This document shows positions 33,346 to 37,038 of a DNA stretch of 37,038 nucleotides, in pieces; within the stretch, counting starts at the first letter, position 1; each line of letters opens with the position of its first letter. The stretch covers positions 1-37,038 of the forward strand of contig JAJDGF010000004.1 of the NCBI GenBank assembly GCA_030265545.1. The letters run 5' to 3'. The DNA comes from Eubacteriales bacterium OttesenSCG-928-N13. Its GTDB lineage: Bacteria > Bacillota > Clostridia > Christensenellales > Aristaeellaceae. Under the pieces are notes generated by a model that had not been told where the DNA came from, did no database searches, and saw nothing but the letters and a program-made list of their open reading frames with translations. Both the position numbers and the translations under genes were made by a program.

Positions 33346-36045
33346 CTACGCGCGCTGCAGACGCAGCCCGCCGCTCATGTTGGGACGGAGCACGGCATTG
33401 CCGATCCTAAGTTCGTCTGTGATCTCGATCCGCTTGATGTGCTGCATGCTGCCCGCCCAATAGGACAGCTCGTTGCCCGACTGCCGGAACGAGATTCTGT
33501 CGTTTGTGAGCAGCAGCGACATCGCGTTCCCTGCCAGCCCGATGGTCAGCCCATCAATGGTCATTCGCAAATACCGCTCCAGATCGTCGCTCTTGACCGC
33601 CATCGTGATGCTCGTCGTCAACTGCTCTATGGTGGTGCTGAGCCCATCTACGGCGGACTTGTCTGCCTTGAGCAGAATGGCCTCGTTGCTGGAGATGTCC
33701 AGCGCGGAGCCGATGTCGGATTGGATGATGCTGGTTCGCAGCGCCGATGTGTACGTGTTGGATGCGAACAGGTCGCTGACGTCGATGTTCGCGGCTTGGA
33801 TCGCGCCGATCATCGCGCTATCGGCGAAGATGCTGCCCACGTTCAGCTCACGGCAGGTGATCGTGTCCTCGATCAAATTGGAGCCCGACAGCGTGGCATC
33901 GGCGACGTTTGAACCTTCCACCTGCACCGGGACTGTTGTCACCGTACCGTCCGGTCCGGCAGTCAGTTTGTAGAACAAGCCATCCTCGCCTTTGATCATC
34001 AGTTCACCAACTGTGAGCGACACCATGTTGGCCTCGGTCACGCACAATCGATTGATGTACAACTGCCCTGCCGCGCCGGTGGTGATGATGGCACTGTCCG
34101 TGACCATATCCTTGATCCGGGCATAGTCGATGTCGGCGGCGCTGATCCTCGCGTTCACGATCTGCGCAATGCCCGCCTGCAGCGACGCGATCTCGGCCCA
34201 ATCGATGTCGGCGCTGTTGATGCTCGCGGTCGTGATCTGAGCGGCGGCGATGGTGGCGATCTGTGTGTTCAATGTCGCGATGGCCGCCCAATCGATATTC
34301 GCCTGCTCAATCGTCGCGCTGGTGATCTGTGCCTGCGCGATGGTAGCGATCTGCGTGGCCAGGTTGGTGATCGAGGCCCAATCGATATTGGCGTTTTGGA
34401 TGTTGGCGGTTGTGATGTTCGCCAGCGCAATTGTCGCGACGGCGGCCTGAATCTCGTCAGCCTCAAAGAACCCCTCAGACAGCTTGGGCGGCGATACCGC
34501 GCCATCCAAAATGGCTTCTTCCTCGACAGCGCCCACGGACAGCGACTTTGCTGTCACGCTGCCCGTACACAGAAGCTGCGCATCGATGGAATCCCACGCC
34601 AGCTTGATGCCCGCGTTGATGCCGCTGGGCATCTGCCATTTGGCGATGGGCTGCGCCTTGGCCAGAAACTTGACCGATCCCAGCTCGATCTTCTCCGCCC
34701 TGCCGGTCAGGCAGTTGAACTCCATGCGCTTCACTTCGCAGAGCGTGTCGATCATCAGGTCGGGATGCCGCACGCGCACGCGGTCGTACAGAAACAGCGA
34801 TTCGAGCTGTGCGTATTCGCGATACTCCTCAGTGTCGCCCAGGTTCAGGAAATCCACCTTCAGGCTGACGGAGGGCAGGTCGCATTCCTCGTCGTCGAAT
34901 TTGGCCTGTGCCTTGGCCTTCAGCTTGTTCCGGGCGGTGGTCACGTCGGCGGACTTGGTGCTCTTGGCCTTGACCTGGCTGCCCAGGTCGAGTACGAACA
35001 CGTGTGGGGTGGGGTAGTCGTTGATTTTGGGGCTGTCCACCCACGGCGCGGAACCGGCCATGAGCAGCACAGCGCCTTTCGCTGTCTGGCCGACCGGAAT
35101 CACGCGCGTGATGACATCTGTGCTGTCCACCTCGCACTTCACGCCCAGCAGATTCTTCGCGTATTCGATGCGCACGCCGCGATTGAACCCAGCTTCCCGC
35201 AGCACCACGATGTCCCAATCGTCGCGCACGATCTCCGCCTGCCATTGTGCACACAGCCCATCGTCCGGGTCGAGCAGCGCGGACACCGGATTGACGCGCG
35301 TCCAGTGCGCGGCGGCGCGCGTGTCCTTCATATCGCTGTGGAACTCAAAGTCATGCTCGCATACGCAGCCGTCCAGAAGGCCGTTGCCCGCCTCGATGGC
35401 TGTCGGGTTGTAGGCCAGCGCGGCCTTCGCGCCGTCGTAGGTGGTGCAGTTGCCGAGCAGATCATAGAAAATGTGGCGCGCATGCACGGTCACACCTGTA
35501 TCGGTGACCTCGTGGTCGTAGATGCGGAACATTTGTGTCCGCACGCTCCACGCGGGCTCCACCTGCTCGATGGCCTCCGGGTTGTTGGGGATGGTCTCGG
35601 TGAGTGTGTACTGGATCGCGCCAATCGCCACCCAGCCGGTGCCGTATTTCTTGGTCTTGACCTTGTGGCGGGATTCACCTTTCGCGACGACCGTCAGCGC
35701 CAGGTTCTTGGGCAGCAGCTTTTTCTTTTTGCCCTTCTTCGCCTTGCTGTACAGATAGCGGCTGGCCTTGGAGGCGGTGGACTTCACCACCCATTTTTCG
35801 ACCGTAGTCACCAGCGCGCCGTCCTGAATCTCCGGTGTGGTGCGCACGGGCACCTCGCATTTGAGCAGATACCCGTCCAACAAAAAACTCCAGCGCCCAT
35901 GCTCGTCGATGGGGTGCTGGAGCTCGATTTCCGACATGCCGTTGGCTTCCTCGGTGTGGATGCAGCTTGTGGGCGTCAGCGCCCCGCAGCAGCCCATGCA
36001 ATCGAGGTCCTCGGCATTGGGTTCATAGACGTAGATTTCGCCCAT
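33346..36045 (-). CDS. large phage tail protein (Tal-like, tail tip)
   Basis: An 899-residue protein. The N-terminal part (IYVYEPNAEDLD, LTPTSCIHTEEANGMSEIEL, HPIDEHGRWSFL) matches phage minor structural proteins that form the tail tip hub. A lysine-rich segment (KAKKGKKKKLLPK) follows near residue 100. Residues about 535-645 contain four 30-residue repeats (type ANIDWASITNLATQI) likely to form a fibre. The frame is open to 36519 on paper, but the real start is the ATG at 36045, which overlaps the distal tail protein stop as TGATG and has GGAGG upstream. Confidence 0.88.
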   Translation of the reverse strand: MGEIYVYEPNAEDLDCMGCCGALTPTSCIHTEEANGMSEIELQHPIDEHGRWSFLLDGYLLKCEVPVRTTPEIQDGALVTTVEKWVVKSTASKASRYLYSKAKKGKKKKLLPKNLALTVVAKGESRHKVKTKKYGTGWVAIGAIQYTLTETIPNNPEAIEQVEPAWSVRTQMFRIYDHEVTDTGVTVHARHIFYDLLGNCTTYDGAKAALAYNPTAIEAGNGLLDGCVCEHDFEFHSDMKDTRAAAHWTRVNPVSALLDPDDGLCAQWQAEIVRDDWDIVVLREAGFNRGVRIEYAKNLLGVKCEVDSTDVITRVIPVGQTAKGAVLLMAGSAPWVDSPKINDYPTPHVFVLDLGSQVKAKSTKSADVTTARNKLKAKAQAKFDDEECDLPSVSLKVDFLNLGDTEEYREYAQLESLFLYDRVRVRHPDLMIDTLCEVKRMEFNCLTGRAEKIELGSVKFLAKAQPIAKWQMPSGINAGIKLAWDSIDAQLLCTGSVTAKSLSVGAVEEEAILDGAVSPPKLSEGFFEADEIQAAVATIALANITTANIQNANIDWASITNLATQIATIAQAQITSATIEQANIDWAAIATLNTQIATIAAAQITTASINSADIDWAEIASLQAGIAQIVNARISAADIDYARIKDMVTDSAIITTGAAGQLYINRLCVTEANMVSLTVGELMIKGEDGLFYKLTAGPDGTVTTVPVQVEGSNVADATLSGSNLIEDTITCRELNVGSIFADSAMIGAIQAANIDVSDLFASNTYTSALRTSIIQSDIGSALDISSNEAILLKADKSAVDGLSTTIEQLTTSITMAVKSDDLERYLRMTIDGLTIGLAGNAMSLLLTNDRISFRQSGNELSYWAGSMQHIKRIEITDELRIGNAVLRPNMSGGLRLQRA
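34110..34440 (-). repeat. 90-bp in-frame tandem repeats in the large tail protein gene
   Basis: The string CCCAATCGAT occurs at 34198, 34288 and 34378, exactly 90 bases apart, with a fourth more diverged unit to the left. Each unit encodes about 30 residues with a regular pattern of I, A, T and N that suggests a coiled or beta-helical shaft. Confidence 0.9.
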
Positions 36046-36743
36046 CAGATGTTCCTCCAATTTGGGGAGATGCTCACCTTCGTGGCGCCGCCTGTCCAAG
36101 CCACCATGGATGTGCCCACCGGGATCACGGGCCAGTCGCCAGTCAGTTTGAAGCTCTGGTTGATGCTCCCGTTGTATGCCAGCCGCGCAGCCGTGTCGAT
36201 GGTGATGCTGCCGCTCACGTCCTCTAAATGCAGTGTGCTTTCCCTGATGGTCAGGTCGATCTCGCCGCTGCCAGTGATCGTGATGAGCGGCTCGGCATAC
36301 ACGTTGCCGGGGTTCATCATGCTGCCGGATTCGGTAAACTCGACGGCCTCCGACGCGGGATATTGGTATCGAAACGGCACGCAGCGGAACACCACCGCGA
36401 ACGCCCTGTGTGGCCGCCCGCGCACGATCTTTTCCAGCTCGATCTGGTTGACGACGCGCGCCTTGTAGTAAGTATCGGGCCGGTTGCCCAGCACCAGATC
36501 GCCGCGCCCGCGCAACCAACCGCTGATCTGATCGAGCGTGCCCAGGTCATGCACCATGCACTCCACGGACAGCGTGATGTCGTCATACACGCAATCGCCC
36601 TCGGTGACGGTCAAGCTCCCGCTCCTGCCCGGCACAGTCACGAACTCCACGCGCTCCTCGGGCAAAGCAATGGGCGGGTATGTTGTCACATACACGCCCA
36701 TCTCTGTCGATCTGGTGTCCTTGAACTGAAACCAATCGGCCAT
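36045..36743 (-). CDS. phage distal tail protein (Dit-like)
   Basis: A 232-residue siphovirus tail-family protein. The N-terminal half (MGVYVTTYPPIALPEERVEF, then VPGRSGSLTVTEG) is the usual hub domain; a beta-sandwich C-terminal half follows. It joins the tail tube to the tip. GGGAGGAT, inside the end of the tape-measure gene, precedes its ATG, and the genes are three bases apart. Confidence 0.88.
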   Translation of the reverse strand: MADWFQFKDTRSTEMGVYVTTYPPIALPEERVEFVTVPGRSGSLTVTEGDCVYDDITLSVECMVHDLGTLDQISGWLRGRGDLVLGNRPDTYYKARVVNQIELEKIVRGRPHRAFAVVFRCVPFRYQYPASEAVEFTESGSMMNPGNVYAEPLITITGSGEIDLTIRESTLHLEDVSGSITIDTAARLAYNGSINQSFKLTGDWPVIPVGTSMVAWTGGATKVSISPNWRNI

Positions 36744-36746
36744 CCG

Positions 36747-37038
36747 CTATCCTCCCATGCCCATCGCAGCCCGACGTTGCACGACGCCGATCTCCTGCGC
36801 CAGCGCGCGCACGTCCTGCTTGTCCTGAACCACCAGCTTGTCCACGTTGACGGTGGCGGTGTTGCTCGTGGTGTAGCTTTTTCGGTTGTCGCTGGTCATT
36901 CCGGTGTACACGCCATCCCTGGCCGCGCCCGTCAGATACCGCGAGGCGTTGGCGATGATCTTCGCCTGGTTCTTGCTCTCGAGCAGCGCGCCCTGCGCCA
37001 TGCCCTTGGTCATCATGCGGCCCACATCGTCCCGAAAC
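36747..37038 (-). CDS. phage tape-measure protein, C-terminal end (partial)
   Basis: The frame is open to the right edge of the window, so only the last 96 residues are seen. They end in NTATVNVDKLVVQDKQDVR and LAQEIGVVQRR, similar to the C-terminal ends of tape-measure proteins, and sit directly before the distal tail gene, where the tape measure belongs. The identification rests on position and this end pattern. Confidence 0.7.
   Translation of the reverse strand, partial: FRDDVGRMMTKGMAQGALLESKNQAKIIANASRYLTGAARDGVYTGMTSDNRKSYTTSNTATVNVDKLVVQDKQDVRALAQEIGVVQRRAAMGMGG

Larger units (their letters stand above)
27211..37038 (-). mobile_element. integration end, lysis and tail region of a siphovirus-type prophage
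   Basis: All genes run leftwards: tape measure, distal tail, large tail protein, DUF859-like protein, endolysin, holin, terminator, HTH/zinc protein, small protein and two serine recombinases. The absence of sheath genes in the tail block suggests a long non-contractile tail. Head and packaging genes and the far end lie outside the window. The left boundary is somewhere between 27210 and the tRNA. Confidence 0.88.

Noticed and set aside
34110..34440. CRISPR array
   Set aside because: The 90-bp repeats are in frame inside a tail gene and have no unique spacers. No CRISPR array was seen elsewhere in the window.
34396..36468. A 690-codon open frame on the plus strand, opposite the large tail protein
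   Set aside because: It is antisense to a well-supported phage gene, rich in His, Arg and Gly, and matches no family.
36046..36519. Extension of the large tail protein to 1057 residues
   Set aside because: The extra N-terminal stretch overlaps the distal tail gene in another frame and is non-protein-like; the ATG at 36045 has the ribosome binding site.

Overview
The window comes from an anaerobic, moderately GC-rich Bacillota (clostridial) chromosome. The evidence is a V-type ATPase operon in clostridial gene order, a T-box leader on serS, a rubrerythrin, an ATP-dependent PEP carboxykinase, consensus TTGACA/TATAAT promoters and strong AGGAGG ribosome binding sites. No species can be named from the sequence alone.

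Positions 1-23475 are ordinary chromosome. The V-ATPase operon comes first (end of subunit K, then E, C, F, A, B, D). It is followed by rsmA, an AraC/GyrI-like regulator, an unknown protein with an orphan DNA methyltransferase, T-box-controlled serS, a cysteine hydrolase with a CoA-transferase, a membrane protein with a degenerate GGDEF domain, an MscS channel and rubrerythrin. Next come a free-standing riboflavin kinase with a YbaK-type deacylase, divergent from L-asparaginase, then VOC and PEBP proteins and pckA. Hairpin-rich gaps separate several of these units. Two gaps, near 7340 and 17640, share an exact 51-bp inverted copy of the same sequence.

Positions 23476-27115 run from a tRNA-Val(CAC) gene into an AT-rich accessory island transcribed leftwards. 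Its core is an HEPN protein with an intact Rx4H motif. The HEPN gene is joined by an ATGA overlap to a SEC-C zinc-motif gene that is broken by two compensating frameshifts, and an HNH-type endonuclease gene lies downstream. A small gene with a clear promoter starts the unit. This has the look of an anti-phage or toxin-like cassette and is the best candidate for an undescribed system in the window.

Positions 27211-37038 are the end of a siphovirus-type prophage, all on the minus strand. In transcription order they hold the tape-measure C-terminus, distal tail protein, a large tail protein with 90-bp internal repeats, a DUF859-like protein, an NlpC/P60 endolysin, a holin and a strong terminator. 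An integration module follows: an HTH/zinc-ribbon protein, a small protein and two tandem large serine recombinases with overlapping genes. The HEPN island lies just beyond the recombinases, so it is either prophage-end cargo or a separate insertion beside the tRNA gene.
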